Positions 7,731 to 17,742 of a stretch of DNA of 64,000 nt are shown piece after piece; position 1 is the first letter of the stretch, and each line of letters begins with the position of its first letter. The notes under the pieces were generated by a model that saw nothing but the letters and a program-made list of their open reading frames with translations, ran no database searches and was not told where the DNA came from. The DNA is from Oceanomicrobium pacificus (GTDB lineage: Bacteria; Pseudomonadota; Alphaproteobacteria; Rhodobacterales; Rhodobacteraceae), in NCBI RefSeq assembly GCF_009833495.1, contig NZ_WUWG01000001.1, positions 558,001 through 622,000 of the forward strand, read 5' to 3'. The position numbers and the translations under genes are program-made.

Positions 7731-10700
7731 TCAGGTGACGGGCGGTGTCGGCCCGCCGTGGAGCCGTTCCCGCAGGCCCTGAATGGCCTTGAAGAAGACC
7801 GGTCCGAAGATCGATCCGGCCACAGCCGAGGCAATGGAGCCGCCAAAGACGGCAAGCCCCAGAGACACGCGACTGGCCGACCCGGCACCTGTGGCGATCA
7901 CCAGCGGGAAGACCCCGACCGCGAAGGCCAGAACGGTCATCATCACAGGCCGGAACCGGAGCCGCGCAGCCTGCATCGCGGCTGCGTGCAACTCCAGCCC
8001 CTCCGCCTCGCGCTGCTGTTTGCCGAATTCCACGATCAGGATGGCCGTCTTGGCGGCGAGCGCGATCAGCATGAGCAAGCCGATCTGCCCGTAAAGGCTG
8101 AGTGGCGCCCCGGCGATCATCAGGGTGGCCAGCGCCCCCAGAACGGCAAAGGGCACGGTCAGGAGCACCGCGACCGGTGTCAGAAAACTCTCGTAGAGCG
8201 CGGCTAGGAACAGGAAGGTGAAGACAAGGCTGAGGCCGAGCGCGATCGGCACCGCCGCGCCCGAGGCCCGCTCTTCCAGAGACGAGCCCGTCCATTCGAA
8301 CTTGAACCCGTCGGGCATTACCGCGCGGGCCACCTCCTCCATCTTGTCCATGGCGGCGCCGGAACTGAACCCCGCCGACGTGTCGGGCGACCCGTTGATC
8401 GTCGCCGAATTGTAGGTGTTGTAGCGATAAAGCACATCCGGCCCGACCTTCGGCACCGGACGCACCAGCGCCGAGATCGGCACCATCTCGCCCTTGGCGT
8501 TCCGCAGATAAAGCGTGTCGAGCGCGCGCTCATCCTGCCGGAACTGGCTGTCAGCCTGTAGCATGACCCGGAACGTCTGACCAAACAGGTTGAAATCGTT
8601 CACATAGAGCGCGCCGAGTTGCGCCTGCAGGGTCAGGAAAATGTCCGAGATGCGGACGCCGAGCGTCTTGGCGCGCACCCGGTCCACTTGCAGGTCGAAC
8701 TGGGGCGCATCGGCCCGGAAGGTGGAGAAGGCCCGCGTGATCTCCGGCGTCGCATTGGCCTCTGCCACCAATGTGCCGAGCGCCTTCTCCATCACTTCGG
8801 GCGGGCGGCCCTGCGTATCTTCCAGCACGAAGGAGAAGCCTTCCACGGCACCGAGCCCCGGGATTGCGGGTGCGCCGAAGACGATTGCCTGCGCCTCCGG
8901 CATGGCGCCGAAAATGCCCTGATACTTCTGCTGCAGATAGGCCTGGCTCGTTTCCTCTGTGACGCGCTCGTCCCAGGGTTTCAGCTTGACGATGATCATG
9001 CCCGCATTGGATTGCAGCGCCTTGTTGAGAAGCGAGAAACCGTTGACGGACAATACGTTTTCCACGGCCTCTTCTGCGCCCAGCATCTCGGTCATCCGGT
9101 CCATGACCTTTTCGGTGCGGTTGAGCGACGCGCCGCTCGGCAGTTGCACATCGACCATGAAAAAGCCCTTGTCCTCGGTCGGGATGAAACTCGACGGGAT
9201 CGTGGTGAAGAGCAGGTAGAGCGCGGCAAAGAGCGCGGCGCTGATCGCGAGCCCCAGCCAGATGAACCGGCAGAGGAAATCGACAAGCGCCGCATAGGCG
9301 TCGGTGATCCGCGCAAAGACCGCGTTGAATCCCCGGATCACGATGTTTGGCTTGTGATGCCCCGGCCGCATCAGCACGCGCGCGAGCGCGGGGCTCAGCG
9401 TCAGGGCGTTCACCATGGAAATCAGGACCGCGATCGTCAGCGTGGCGCCGAACTGGCTGAACATGCGGCCCGTCAGCCCCGGCAGAAGGAGCGTCGGGCC
9501 GAACACGGCAACGAGCACGAGCGAGGTCGCGACGATCGGACCCGTCACCTCCGACATGGCCTTGCCGACCGCGTCGGACGGATCGAGCGACGGATCCTCG
9601 TGCATGATCCGCTCGACATTCTCCACCACGATGATCGCGTCATCCACCACGATCGCGATGGCGAGGATGAGCGCGAACAGCGTCACCGTGTTGATCGTCA
9701 TGCCGGCCAGAAACAGCACCGCCAGCGCGCCGAGGATCGAGACCGGAACCGCGATGGTCGGGATAAGGGTCGCCCTGACCGTTCCAAGGAAGAGATAGGT
9801 CACCGCAATCACCAGCGCGATGGTGAAGAACATGGTCAGGATGGTTTCTTCCAGTGACACCTCGATGAAGAGCGTCGTGTCATGGCCGATGATATAGTCG
9901 ACGCCTTCGGGGAAAAACTCCTTCAGCTCCTCCATCTTCTCGCGCACGGATTCGGCCACTTCCAGCGAGTTGGAGCCGGAGATCTTGTAGATGGCCAGCA
10001 ACACGCCGGGCGCGTTGTTGACCTCGCCATAGCCCTTGTAGGCTGCCGCGCCGAGTTCGATCCGCGCCACGTCCCGCAGGCGCACGACCGACCCCGCATC
10101 GGTGGCAGACAGGATGATGTCGCCGAACTGTTCCTCATTCTGCACACGGCCCTGGCTCGTCAGCACATACTGGAACTGGGTGTCGTCGGGCAGCGGCGGC
10201 GCGCCGAACTGGCCGACGGCTGCCTGCGCATTCTGTTCCTGGATGGCGGCGACGACCTCCTGGATCGTCAGGTTGTGATTGGCCAGCTTCAACGGATCGA
10301 TCCACGCCCGCAGACCATAGTCGAGCGCGCCGATCACCTCGGCCACGCCGACACCGGGCACACGGCCAAGCTCCCCTTCCACGTTGATCGTCGCGAAATT
10401 CGACAGGAAGACCCCGTCGAACCGCTCGTCGGGCGAGACGATATTGACGACCATCAGCATGTCGGGGCTGCTCTTGAAGACCTGAATGCCGCGCTGGCGA
10501 ACTTCGGGCGGCAGGCCGGCCTCAGCCGAGGCCACCCGGTTCTGCACATCCACCTTGGCAAGATCCGGATCGGTGCCGAGTTCGAAGGTCACAGTGAGCG
10601 TGTAGGTGCCATCCGATGCCGCCTTGGAGGACATGTAGACCATGCCTTCCGTGCCGTTTACGCGGTCCTCGATCGGCGTGCCGACCGTGTCGAGAATGGT

Positions 10701-10868
10701 CTGCGCGTCGGCACCGGGATAGACCGCCTTCACCAGCACTTTCGGCGCGGCAATGTCCGGATACTGGTCGACCGGCATCACGACCAGCGACAGCACACCG
10801 AAGAGCGTGATCAACATCGAGATGACGAAAGCGAATTTGGGTCGGCGAATGAAGAAGGACGGTCCCAT
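7731..10868 (-). CDS. RND-family multidrug efflux permease (HAE1/AcrB type)
   Basis: Inner-membrane proton-driven exporter of hydrophobic compounds, 1045 residues, the normal family length. It starts with the family N-terminus (FFIRRPKFAFVISMLITLFGVLSLVVMPVDQYPDIAAP). The transmembrane-4 region carries the paired Asp residues needed for proton relay (AIVVDDAIIVVENVERI), and the duplicated porter domains are in place. It is encoded 33 bp after the periplasmic adaptor gene, so the two form an operon. No outer-membrane channel or regulator is linked, so the pump probably uses a TolC-like channel encoded elsewhere. It is convergent with fucD. Confidence 0.95.
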   Translation of the reverse strand: MGPSFFIRRPKFAFVISMLITLFGVLSLVVMPVDQYPDIAAPKVLVKAVYPGADAQTILDTVGTPIEDRVNGTEGMVYMSSKAASDGTYTLTVTFELGTDPDLAKVDVQNRVASAEAGLPPEVRQRGIQVFKSSPDMLMVVNIVSPDERFDGVFLSNFATINVEGELGRVPGVGVAEVIGALDYGLRAWIDPLKLANHNLTIQEVVAAIQEQNAQAAVGQFGAPPLPDDTQFQYVLTSQGRVQNEEQFGDIILSATDAGSVVRLRDVARIELGAAAYKGYGEVNNAPGVLLAIYKISGSNSLEVAESVREKMEELKEFFPEGVDYIIGHDTTLFIEVSLEETILTMFFTIALVIAVTYLFLGTVRATLIPTIAVPVSILGALAVLFLAGMTINTVTLFALILAIAIVVDDAIIVVENVERIMHEDPSLDPSDAVGKAMSEVTGPIVATSLVLVAVFGPTLLLPGLTGRMFSQFGATLTIAVLISMVNALTLSPALARVLMRPGHHKPNIVIRGFNAVFARITDAYAALVDFLCRFIWLGLAISAALFAALYLLFTTIPSSFIPTEDKGFFMVDVQLPSGASLNRTEKVMDRMTEMLGAEEAVENVLSVNGFSLLNKALQSNAGMIIVKLKPWDERVTEETSQAYLQQKYQGIFGAMPEAQAIVFGAPAIPGLGAVEGFSFVLEDTQGRPPEVMEKALGTLVAEANATPEITRAFSTFRADAPQFDLQVDRVRAKTLGVRISDIFLTLQAQLGALYVNDFNLFGQTFRVMLQADSQFRQDERALDTLYLRNAKGEMVPISALVRPVPKVGPDVLYRYNTYNSATINGSPDTSAGFSSGAAMDKMEEVARAVMPDGFKFEWTGSSLEERASGAAVPIALGLSLVFTFLFLAALYESFLTPVAVLLTVPFAVLGALATLMIAGAPLSLYGQIGLLMLIALAAKTAILIVEFGKQQREAEGLELHAAAMQAARLRFRPVMMTVLAFAVGVFPLVIATGAGSASRVSLGLAVFGGSIASAVAGSIFGPVFFKAIQGLRERLHGGPTPPVT

Positions 10869-10901
10869 GCGTGTCTCCGCTACTGGTTGCCGGTTGCGGG
10901 C

Positions 10902-12044
10902 TCAGCTTTCGTAAGGCTTGGGGTCGACGGTCACGCCCTCGCGCATCCTTTGCAGCCCTTCCACCACCACCTTGTCACCGGCATCCAGCCCCTCTTGCAC
11001 CGTCCAGTCGGCACCGCTGCGGATACCAACCTGGATGTTGCGGCGCGTCACCATGTTCGACCCGTCCACGACCCAGACGAAATGCCCCTGCTGGTCGAGC
11101 GACACGGCGCGTTGCGGCACCAGCGGCGCCTCGATCGGCTCGATCACCTGCCCGCGGATCACCACCGTCTGGCCGGGCAGCAGCACCCCGTCGGGATTGG
11201 GAAACTCGATCCGGGCGGCAATCGTGCCGGTGCTCGACACCGCGGTATTGTCCCAGTTCTGGAACCGCCCCTTGAGCGGATAGACATTCTCCCCTGGCAG
11301 AATCAGATCGATCTCGAGCGGCGGGATCGACCGGCCCGATTCCAGAAACGCCACCCGCCGGGCAAGAAAGGTGAAATAGTTGGCCTGATCCACCAGCCCG
11401 ACCGCGTAGATCGGGTCGAGCCGCACGATGGTCGCGATATAGGGCGGCTGGGTCGGGTCACCGGGGGAAAAGAGGTCCCCCACCGCATATTGGGCGGCGG
11501 AAATCCGTCCGCCGAACGGCGCATAGACTTTCGTATCCTTCAGATTGGCCTCGGCCTGATCGACCTGCGCGCGGGCCACATCGACCCGGGCATGGGCCAC
11601 GTCAGCCTGCGCCTGCGCATATTCGACCTCCCGCTGCGAGACCGTGTTGTTCTTCACCAGTTGCTGCGCGCGGTCGAGATCGAGATCGGCTTTCAGCGTG
11701 GCGGCTTCCTGCTGTTTGAGGTTGGCCTCCGCCGTGGCGAGCGCGATCCGGAAATCCGTATCGTCCAGTTCGACGAGCAGGTCGCCTTCCTCCACGATGC
11801 TGCCGGCCTCGATATGCAGGGCCGTCACGATCGCCTTGATCGTGGGCCGGACGGAGGCCGTGTCGATCGCCTCGATCCGCGCCGGATGGCTGAAGGACGG
11901 CCGCAGGCTGACGACCTCCACCGTCTGGACAAGCGCAACAGGTGCGGGCTGTGCAGCATCTTGGGCGAGAAGCGGCGCGGACAGGGACCCGAAACCGATC
12001 AACAGGCTCATCACGGCACTGGGCAAAATGCGTCTGGCGGTCAT
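10902..12044 (-). CDS. RND efflux periplasmic adaptor subunit (membrane fusion protein)
   Basis: Links the RND pump to an outer-membrane channel. The protein has 380 residues, with a signal peptide (PSAVMSLLIGFGSLSAPLLAQ), split lipoyl halves (RPTIKAIVTALHIEAGSIVEEGD and the later KVYAPFGGRISA), a helical hairpin between them (residues about 95-165) and a beta-barrel and membrane-proximal domain. The N-terminus lacks an obvious lipobox Cys, so the protein is probably anchored differently from AcrA. It is first in the two-gene pump operon. Specificity cannot be read from sequence. Confidence 0.92.
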   Translation of the reverse strand: MTARRILPSAVMSLLIGFGSLSAPLLAQDAAQPAPVALVQTVEVVSLRPSFSHPARIEAIDTASVRPTIKAIVTALHIEAGSIVEEGDLLVELDDTDFRIALATAEANLKQQEAATLKADLDLDRAQQLVKNNTVSQREVEYAQAQADVAHARVDVARAQVDQAEANLKDTKVYAPFGGRISAAQYAVGDLFSPGDPTQPPYIATIVRLDPIYAVGLVDQANYFTFLARRVAFLESGRSIPPLEIDLILPGENVYPLKGRFQNWDNTAVSSTGTIAARIEFPNPDGVLLPGQTVVIRGQVIEPIEAPLVPQRAVSLDQQGHFVWVVDGSNMVTRRNIQVGIRSGADWTVQEGLDAGDKVVVEGLQRMREGVTVDPKPYES

Positions 12045-12363
12045 GGATCATCCCCCTATCCGCGGCTGGTGGTCGGTCGGCTGTCTTTCTCCGTCAGGTC
12101 TTCAAAGGCGTCGGTCGGGGGGGCGGCCGCATCAGGCACAACACGCATCGGCACCTGCGGCCCACCGCTCAAAACCCCTGTTCTGTCAGGCGAGTATGGC
12201 CGCCAACCCGAAATGCGGCAAGTCACAAAGCCGGTCAAAGCCCGGTGGCCCGGACGCAACGCCCGACGACGCTTCGGGCTGTCCCCTGCCGGAAAACTTG
12301 AAGATGCGGCCGCGCTTTGCTCTAATTCCCGACAACCTTTCCGGATCGCAAGGGAGCCGCGCG
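12045..12363. other. Divergent intergenic region between efflux adaptor and porin
   Basis: About 319 bp with no credible gene. It must hold the promoters of both the pump operon and the porin. A ribosome site AAGGGAG lies at 12350-12356 in front of the porin start. I see no clear operator palindrome. Confidence 0.5.
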
Positions 12364-13413
12364 ATGAAGGTCTATCTCAGCAGTCTTGTTCTTGTCACCG
12401 CCGCCGCAACCGCCGTGCAGGCGCAGGACGGGCGGTCGCCGCTCGCCTTCGATGTGGGGCAAGGTATCACCGTCACACCCTACGGCTATATCAAGCTCGA
12501 TATCGTGGGTGACGATGAGTATGTGCTCGGGCGCACCACCGCCCCGATCCGCGACATCGGCCTTGCCGACGGGCCGGCAGACGGGCCGGCCGAGGATGCG
12601 TTCCTCAACGAGACCCGGATCGGCGTGGATGTCGATGCCGGAGAGGCGCTCTTCAAGCTCGAAGGCGATTTCTACGGCGAGGATGACAGTTTGCGCCTGC
12701 GTCTGGGTTATCTCGACTGGCGCTGGCTGCGCATCGGTCAGGACTGGACGACTTTCATGTCGACCGCCGTCCTGCCGAAGACGGTCGACTTTCAGGGATC
12801 GGCCGCGACGCCTTTTGCCCGCGTGCCGATGTTCCGCGTGACGGTGCCGGCCGGCGATCGCGTGACCGTCTCCGCCGCGCTGGAGGAGGATGTGCAGAAA
12901 AACGGCGATCCGGCTTTCGCCCTGTCGGCCAAATATGCGCTCGATCAGGGATCGGTCTTCGCGTCCGCTATCACCCGCGATACGGAAATTGCCGGCGATC
13001 AGGTGAGCGGCTGGGGCGTGAACCTGTCGGGCGTCTGGAACGCATGGGACGGCGGATCGTTGCGGGCCACGGCCTCCACCGGTGACGGGATCGCGGATTA
13101 CCTGTCGGTCGGCTTCTCGCAATCCGACCTGACGAGCGATGCGGACCACGGGCGCGTCAACGCAGCGATGCTGTCGGCCACGCATGATTTCACCGACACG
13201 CTGACCGGTGCCCTGACGGCCACCTGGGTCGATTTTCCCGAAGCCGTCGGGGTCGACACGGAAACGCTGACGACGCTGCACATGTCCGCCTTCTACACGC
13301 CGATCGAGAACACGACCTTCATGGCCGAGGTTTTCGTCGGTGACCGCGAACAGGATGACGGTGCGAGCTTCAACACGAGCCGCCTTCAGGTCGCTGTCAA
13401 GTACAGCTTCTGA
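12364..13413 (+). CDS. Outer-membrane porin
   Basis: Predicted 349-residue outer-membrane beta-barrel. It has a signal peptide (MKVYLSSLVLVTAAATAVQAQ), begins its mature part with strand patterns YGYIKLDIVGDD and NETRIGVDVDAGEALFKLEGDFYG, and ends in the aromatic C-terminal signature VAVKYSF used by the BAM insertion machinery. The loops are acidic. The start ATG 12364 was chosen because the frame upstream has no coding character and the AAGGGAG ribosome site is well placed. A role as uptake channel for the sugars imported by the nearby ABC systems is possible but not shown. Confidence 0.85.
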   Translation: MKVYLSSLVLVTAAATAVQAQDGRSPLAFDVGQGITVTPYGYIKLDIVGDDEYVLGRTTAPIRDIGLADGPADGPAEDAFLNETRIGVDVDAGEALFKLEGDFYGEDDSLRLRLGYLDWRWLRIGQDWTTFMSTAVLPKTVDFQGSAATPFARVPMFRVTVPAGDRVTVSAALEEDVQKNGDPAFALSAKYALDQGSVFASAITRDTEIAGDQVSGWGVNLSGVWNAWDGGSLRATASTGDGIADYLSVGFSQSDLTSDADHGRVNAAMLSATHDFTDTLTGALTATWVDFPEAVGVDTETLTTLHMSAFYTPIENTTFMAEVFVGDREQDDGASFNTSRLQVAVKYSF

Positions 13414-13547
13414 CGGAGCGCTTGTCCCGACTGGGAGTATAGCACGCGCCAATGTGCCGCCGGCCTTGATGATCTCGTCCGCGGAATCCCGCTTCGAATG
13501 CGCGGCTAGAACCTCTCGTGATGTCGAGTGGGGCGCGGTTCCGCGGC

Positions 13548-15200
13548 TCAGGCCGGAACGGCACGCGGCGTTGGTGCCGAACTCTGCCGCGTCCGGTCGC
13601 GAAGCATGTCAGCGGCTTTTTCCGCGATCATGACGACCGGCGAGGCCGTGTTGCCCGACACGATGCGCGGCATGATCGAGGCGTCGACCACGCGCAGCCC
13701 GTCCAGACCGCGCACCCGCAATTCGGGGTCAACCACGGCCTCTGCATCCACGCCCATCCGGCAGGTGCCGACAGGGTGGAAGATCGTCGTCGCGATATCA
13801 CCGATCGCGGCGAGCAGGTCCGCCTCGCTCTCGACCTTCGGTCCGGGCAGGATCTCCTCGGGCGCATAGGGGGCGAGCGCGTCGGCGGTCATGATCCGGC
13901 GCGCCTGCCGCACGGCGGCGAGCGCCACATCGCGGTCGCGCGGGGCCGAGAGGTAGTTGAGCCGGATGTCGGGCTGGGCCGCGCGCGCGCCGCTCGCGAT
14001 ATGGCAGGAGCCGACGCTTTCGGGCCGCAGGTTGCAGACAGAGACGGTGATCGCCGGGAACGGATGCAGCGGGTCGCCCAGCCGGTCGGTCGAGAGCGGC
14101 TGGACGTGATATTCCAGATCGGGTGTTTCCAGATGGTCCGCCGATTTGGTGAACATGCCGAACTGGCTCGGAGCCATCGACATGGGGCCCGACCGTGTCA
14201 GTGCATATTGCATCGCGATCCGCGCCTTGCCCCAGAGCGAATTGGCAAGCGTGTTGAGCGTCGCCGTGTTCCGCACCTTGAAGACGGTCCGGATCTGCAG
14301 ATGGTCCTGAAGATTCTCGCCCACGCCGGGTGCCGCATGGCGGACCGGAATCCCGTGCGCGGACAGGATGTCGCCGCGCCCGATGCCCGACAATTCAAGG
14401 ATCTTCGGGGAGTTGATCGCACCCGCGGCGAGCAGAACCTCTGCCTCGGCCAGCGCATCGAAGATCCGGCCCTGACGCTCGAAGCGGACCCCCCTGACCT
14501 GCCGGTCCTCCAGAATCAGCCGGTCGACATGGGCATGGGTCAGCACCCGCAGATTGGGCCGCTTCATCGCAGGCCGCAGGAAGCCCTTGGCCGTGTTCCA
14601 GCGCACCCCGTCCTTCTGGTTGACCTCGAAAAAGCCCGACCCTTCATTGTTGCCATCGTTGAAATCGGCCCGCGGTTCGATCCCGAACTGGCGCGCGCCT
14701 TCCTGCACAGCACGCAGGATTTCCCAGTCGAGCTTCTGCTTCTGAACCTTCCACGCGCCGCCCGCGCCGTGCATGTCGCTTGCGCCGCCGTGATGGTCCT
14801 CCGACTTCAGAAAATAGGGCAGCACATCGTCCCAGCCCCAGCCCGGATTGCCAAGCTGCCGCCACTGGTCATAGTCGGCCGCCTGCCCGCGCATGTAGAT
14901 CATGCCGTTGACCGACGAACAGCCGCCCAGAAGCTTGCCGCGCGGATAGACAAGGCTGCGCCCGTTCAACCCCGGCTCCGGCGCGGTCTTCATCATCCAG
15001 TCGGTGCGTGGGTTGCCGATGCAGTACAGATATCCGACCGGAATATGCACCCAGTGGTAAGTGTCGCTGCCGCCCGCCTCGAGCAGAAGCACGCGGGTGC
15101 CCGGGTCCTCGGTCAGGCGGCTGGCGAGCACGCAGCCCGCGGTGCCCGCGCCCACGATGATGTAATCGTACCGCCCTTCGAGCGTCGCTTCTTCGGTCAT
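13548..15200 (-). CDS. GMC-family FAD oxidoreductase (choline/alcohol dehydrogenase-like)
   Basis: Flavin enzyme of 550 residues that would oxidise an alcohol group. The N-terminus shows the FAD dinucleotide fold (YIIVGAGTAGCVLASRL) and ADP-binding E (LLLEAGG). The GMC signature 1 follows (GKLLGGCSSVNGMIYMRG), and the C-terminal active-site His pair region is seen in TIFHPVGTCRMG and SGNTASPVVMIAEKAA. It resembles BetA but no other betaine genes are present, so choline is not assured. As the last gene of the 13548-27030 operon it may instead oxidise the polyol or an intermediate of that pathway. Confidence 0.88.
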   Translation of the reverse strand: MTEEATLEGRYDYIIVGAGTAGCVLASRLTEDPGTRVLLLEAGGSDTYHWVHIPVGYLYCIGNPRTDWMMKTAPEPGLNGRSLVYPRGKLLGGCSSVNGMIYMRGQAADYDQWRQLGNPGWGWDDVLPYFLKSEDHHGGASDMHGAGGAWKVQKQKLDWEILRAVQEGARQFGIEPRADFNDGNNEGSGFFEVNQKDGVRWNTAKGFLRPAMKRPNLRVLTHAHVDRLILEDRQVRGVRFERQGRIFDALAEAEVLLAAGAINSPKILELSGIGRGDILSAHGIPVRHAAPGVGENLQDHLQIRTVFKVRNTATLNTLANSLWGKARIAMQYALTRSGPMSMAPSQFGMFTKSADHLETPDLEYHVQPLSTDRLGDPLHPFPAITVSVCNLRPESVGSCHIASGARAAQPDIRLNYLSAPRDRDVALAAVRQARRIMTADALAPYAPEEILPGPKVESEADLLAAIGDIATTIFHPVGTCRMGVDAEAVVDPELRVRGLDGLRVVDASIMPRIVSGNTASPVVMIAEKAADMLRDRTRQSSAPTPRAVPA

Positions 15201-15217
15201 GATGCCTGTCCGCGCTT

Positions 15218-16228
15218 TCAGTATTTCACGACCAGCTTACCGATCATGGCGCCGATTTCGACCGTCTCGTGCGCTGCCCGGAATGTTTCCGCTGTCAGAC
15301 CATGACGCAGGTCCGTGTCGATCGTGCGGATGACCCCGTCGTCGACGAGCCGCGCGACGCGGAACAGGATACGCCCCTGTTCGGCCATGTCCGGCGTCCC
15401 GAATGCCGAGCGGGTGAACATCAGCTCCCACATCAGTGCAGCGGATTTCGCCTGAAGCGCGGAGATATCGATCCTGTCGGGCGTCTCCACAATCGTGCCG
15501 ATCCGGCCCTGCGGGGCGACAAGCTCGCACATGGCCGCCCAATGCTGCGACAGGTCCGCATATTGGGCAATGAACCCGGCATAGTTCCGGCCCGATGCGC
15601 GATAGGCCGCTAAGAGGTCGCGGTGATCGACGGTGGCATGGGCGCCCATCTCCCGGCACCAGTCGGCACTCTCCTTGCGCGAGGCCGTGGCCACCAGATC
15701 GAGGCAGGTCAGGCGCCGTGCAAGCTGCAGCGTGATCGACCCGACCCCGCCGGCCCCGCCGATGACGAGAAGCGTGCCCGGCCTGTTTCCGGTCGGCACC
15801 TGCAACCTGTCAAAAAGCATCTCCCACGCGGTGAGCGACACAAGCGGCAGGGATGCCGCGGCTTCGGGGGAAACGGATGTCGGCGCAAGCGCTGCGATCC
15901 GGTGGTCCACGGCCTGCAATTCGGCGTTGCTGCCCTGACGGCTCGCGTCGCCCGCATACCAGACGCGGTCGCCTGTCCGGAAACCGGTCACGTCGGCGCC
16001 GACCGCCTCCACGATGCCGACCGCATCGAACCCGAGGATGCGCGGCGCGTCGAGCGGGGCATCGGGCGCGGTGCGCTGGCGGACCTTGGCATCTGCCGGA
16101 TTGACCGAAACGGCCTCGACCGCGACGCGCAGATCGGTCGGCCGGAGGTCCGGTTCCGGCAGATCGAACACCTGCAGACAGTCCGGGTCGCTGACCGGCT
16201 TGGAGGAAAGGAACCCGACAGCTTTCAT
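15218..16228 (-). CDS. Medium-chain dehydrogenase/reductase, zinc-free ZADH/quinone-reductase type
   Basis: NAD(P)H-dependent oxidoreductase of 336 residues in the MDR superfamily. It has the GroES-like N-terminal half (VEAVSVNPADAKVRQR; LGFDAVGIVEAVGADV) and a Rossmann domain (LLVIGGAGGVGSITLQLAR). The structural-zinc cysteines of true alcohol dehydrogenases are missing, as in the ZADH/enoyl-reductase branch. It overlaps the kinase stop by 4 bp and is 17 bp from the GMC gene, placing it in the large minus-strand operon. The substrate is unknown. Confidence 0.85.
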   Translation of the reverse strand: MKAVGFLSSKPVSDPDCLQVFDLPEPDLRPTDLRVAVEAVSVNPADAKVRQRTAPDAPLDAPRILGFDAVGIVEAVGADVTGFRTGDRVWYAGDASRQGSNAELQAVDHRIAALAPTSVSPEAAASLPLVSLTAWEMLFDRLQVPTGNRPGTLLVIGGAGGVGSITLQLARRLTCLDLVATASRKESADWCREMGAHATVDHRDLLAAYRASGRNYAGFIAQYADLSQHWAAMCELVAPQGRIGTIVETPDRIDISALQAKSAALMWELMFTRSAFGTPDMAEQGRILFRVARLVDDGVIRTIDTDLRHGLTAETFRAAHETVEIGAMIGKLVVKY

Positions 16229-17742
16229 GGCGCTGCTCCTTGAGATTGCAGGCGCGCCCAGATGCCCCGCATTGCCTCGGTCGTTGCACGATAGGCATCA
16301 AAGCGCCGGTCATAATGGTCCCGCATCGCGGGATCGGGCTGGTGATGTGTCTTCTGCCGTGTCATCCGCGCGACCCCGTCCTCGTAGCCCGCGACATGGC
16401 CCGTCGCGACGGCGGCGCCGATGGCTGCGCCCAGCGCGCCGGTTTCCTGAGCCTCGGCCACCGAGATCGGGACATCCAGCCCGTCGGCGAAGATCTGCGG
16501 CCAGTGCGGGCTGCGCGAGCCGCCGCCGGACAGGATCGCACGATCGAAGGCAAGCCCGGCTCCGCGCAGCACATCGATATGGCGGCGGTGCTCGAACATC
16601 ACGCCCTCGAACACTGCGCGCAACAGATGTCCCTCGCCGTGCCAGCCCGCCAGCCCGTAGAAGCCCGCGCGAAAGCCCGCATCCTCCCCCGAGCCGTAGA
16701 GGAACGGGTGGAAGATCGGGTCGTCATGGCGCGGCGTGACTTCGCCGACCGCTTTGTTGCACTGGCCGAACGGATCATCGTGATGGCCGCCGCGCTCGAC
16801 CAGTTCGCGCACATACCATTCGAGATTGGCGGCCGAGGTCGCGCTTGCCTCGATGTTGACGAACCGGTCCGGCGCAAAGGCCGACACCATGAACATGGAC
16901 GGGTCGCGAACGGCAGTGTCGGAAAAGACCTGGTTGATGCTCCAGGTGCCGGCAATGACCGACGCTTCGCCCGGCCGGACCACGCCCGAGCCGAGCGCAC
17001 TGGCCACCACGTCGAAATAGCCGCCGATCACCGGCGTGCCGGCGGCGAGCCCGGTGGCCTCCGCCGCCTCCGTCGTCACGGTGCCCGCGATCTCGTGCGG
17101 TGCGACAAGACGCGGCAAAAGTGCGGAAGCATCCGACAGGCCGTAGAGGTCGAGCAACGCATCGTCATAGGTCGCGTCAGCCATCTGAAGCAGTCCGCAG
17201 CCTGACATATCCGAAAGGTCGCTCACCCGCTCGCCGGTCAGTCTGTAGGTGATGAAATCCTTGCACAGAAGGAGCGTGCCGGCCTGTGCGTAGACCTCGG
17301 GCCGGTTGCGCTTGATCCAGGCGAGCAGGTTCGGCGTCTGCGCGGGCCAGGGCTTTTGCAGGCAGATCGCGTGCAGCGCGTCGCCTGCGTCTGCGACAAG
17401 TTCCGCCGCCAGTCCGGCGGCCCGCGTATCGAGCGACTGGATCCCCGCAAGCGGCGCACCGGCCCGGTCGAGCAGGTAGAGCCCGTTCCCGTGGCCCGCG
17501 CACCCGACCGCCCTGATCTGTGCCGGATCGACACCGGCAGCGGCGATGCAGGACCGGATCGCCGTGCCCGCATTCGCCCAGAGCTCGTTCAGGTCGCGTT
17601 CCACATGGCCCGGTGCAGGCGTCGCGGACTGGCCGTCGAGCCCGTGGCGCGCCACCTGCCGCCCCTCTCCGTCGAACAGCACCGCCTTTATGACCGTGTT
17701 GCCCGCGTCGAGGCCAAGGAAATATGCGCCGGCCTCAGACAC
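16225..17742 (-). CDS. FGGY-family carbohydrate kinase (L-xylulose/erythritol kinase-like)
   Basis: Cytoplasmic kinase that phosphorylates an imported polyol or ketose; 505 residues. Visible FGGY features are the phosphate-1 loop LGLDAGNTVIKAV at the N-terminus, GCAGHGNGLYLLD, the mid-protein GTWSINQVF and the adenosine motif GGGSRSPHWPQIFADG. The pattern GTW...FVNIEASATSAANLEWY resembles LyxK and EryA kinases more than LsrK. I chose GTG 17742 because it starts the protein at the kinase fold and gives the 8-bp overlap with the aldolase stop that recurs in this window. ATG 17784 would add 14 unrelated residues and overlap by 50 bp. Confidence 0.85.
   Translation of the reverse strand: MSEAGAYFLGLDAGNTVIKAVLFDGEGRQVARHGLDGQSATPAPGHVERDLNELWANAGTAIRSCIAAAGVDPAQIRAVGCAGHGNGLYLLDRAGAPLAGIQSLDTRAAGLAAELVADAGDALHAICLQKPWPAQTPNLLAWIKRNRPEVYAQAGTLLLCKDFITYRLTGERVSDLSDMSGCGLLQMADATYDDALLDLYGLSDASALLPRLVAPHEIAGTVTTEAAEATGLAAGTPVIGGYFDVVASALGSGVVRPGEASVIAGTWSINQVFSDTAVRDPSMFMVSAFAPDRFVNIEASATSAANLEWYVRELVERGGHHDDPFGQCNKAVGEVTPRHDDPIFHPFLYGSGEDAGFRAGFYGLAGWHGEGHLLRAVFEGVMFEHRRHIDVLRGAGLAFDRAILSGGGSRSPHWPQIFADGLDVPISVAEAQETGALGAAIGAAVATGHVAGYEDGVARMTRQKTHHQPDPAMRDHYDRRFDAYRATTEAMRGIWARLQSQGAAP

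Noticed and set aside
9882-12512. An 876-codon plus-strand frame
   Set aside because: It is antisense to the RND pump and adaptor, rich in Arg/His/Asp as GC-rich shadows are, with no domain.
13518-15305. A 595-codon plus-strand frame
   Set aside because: Antisense shadow of the GMC oxidoreductase; residue pattern unlike a folded protein.
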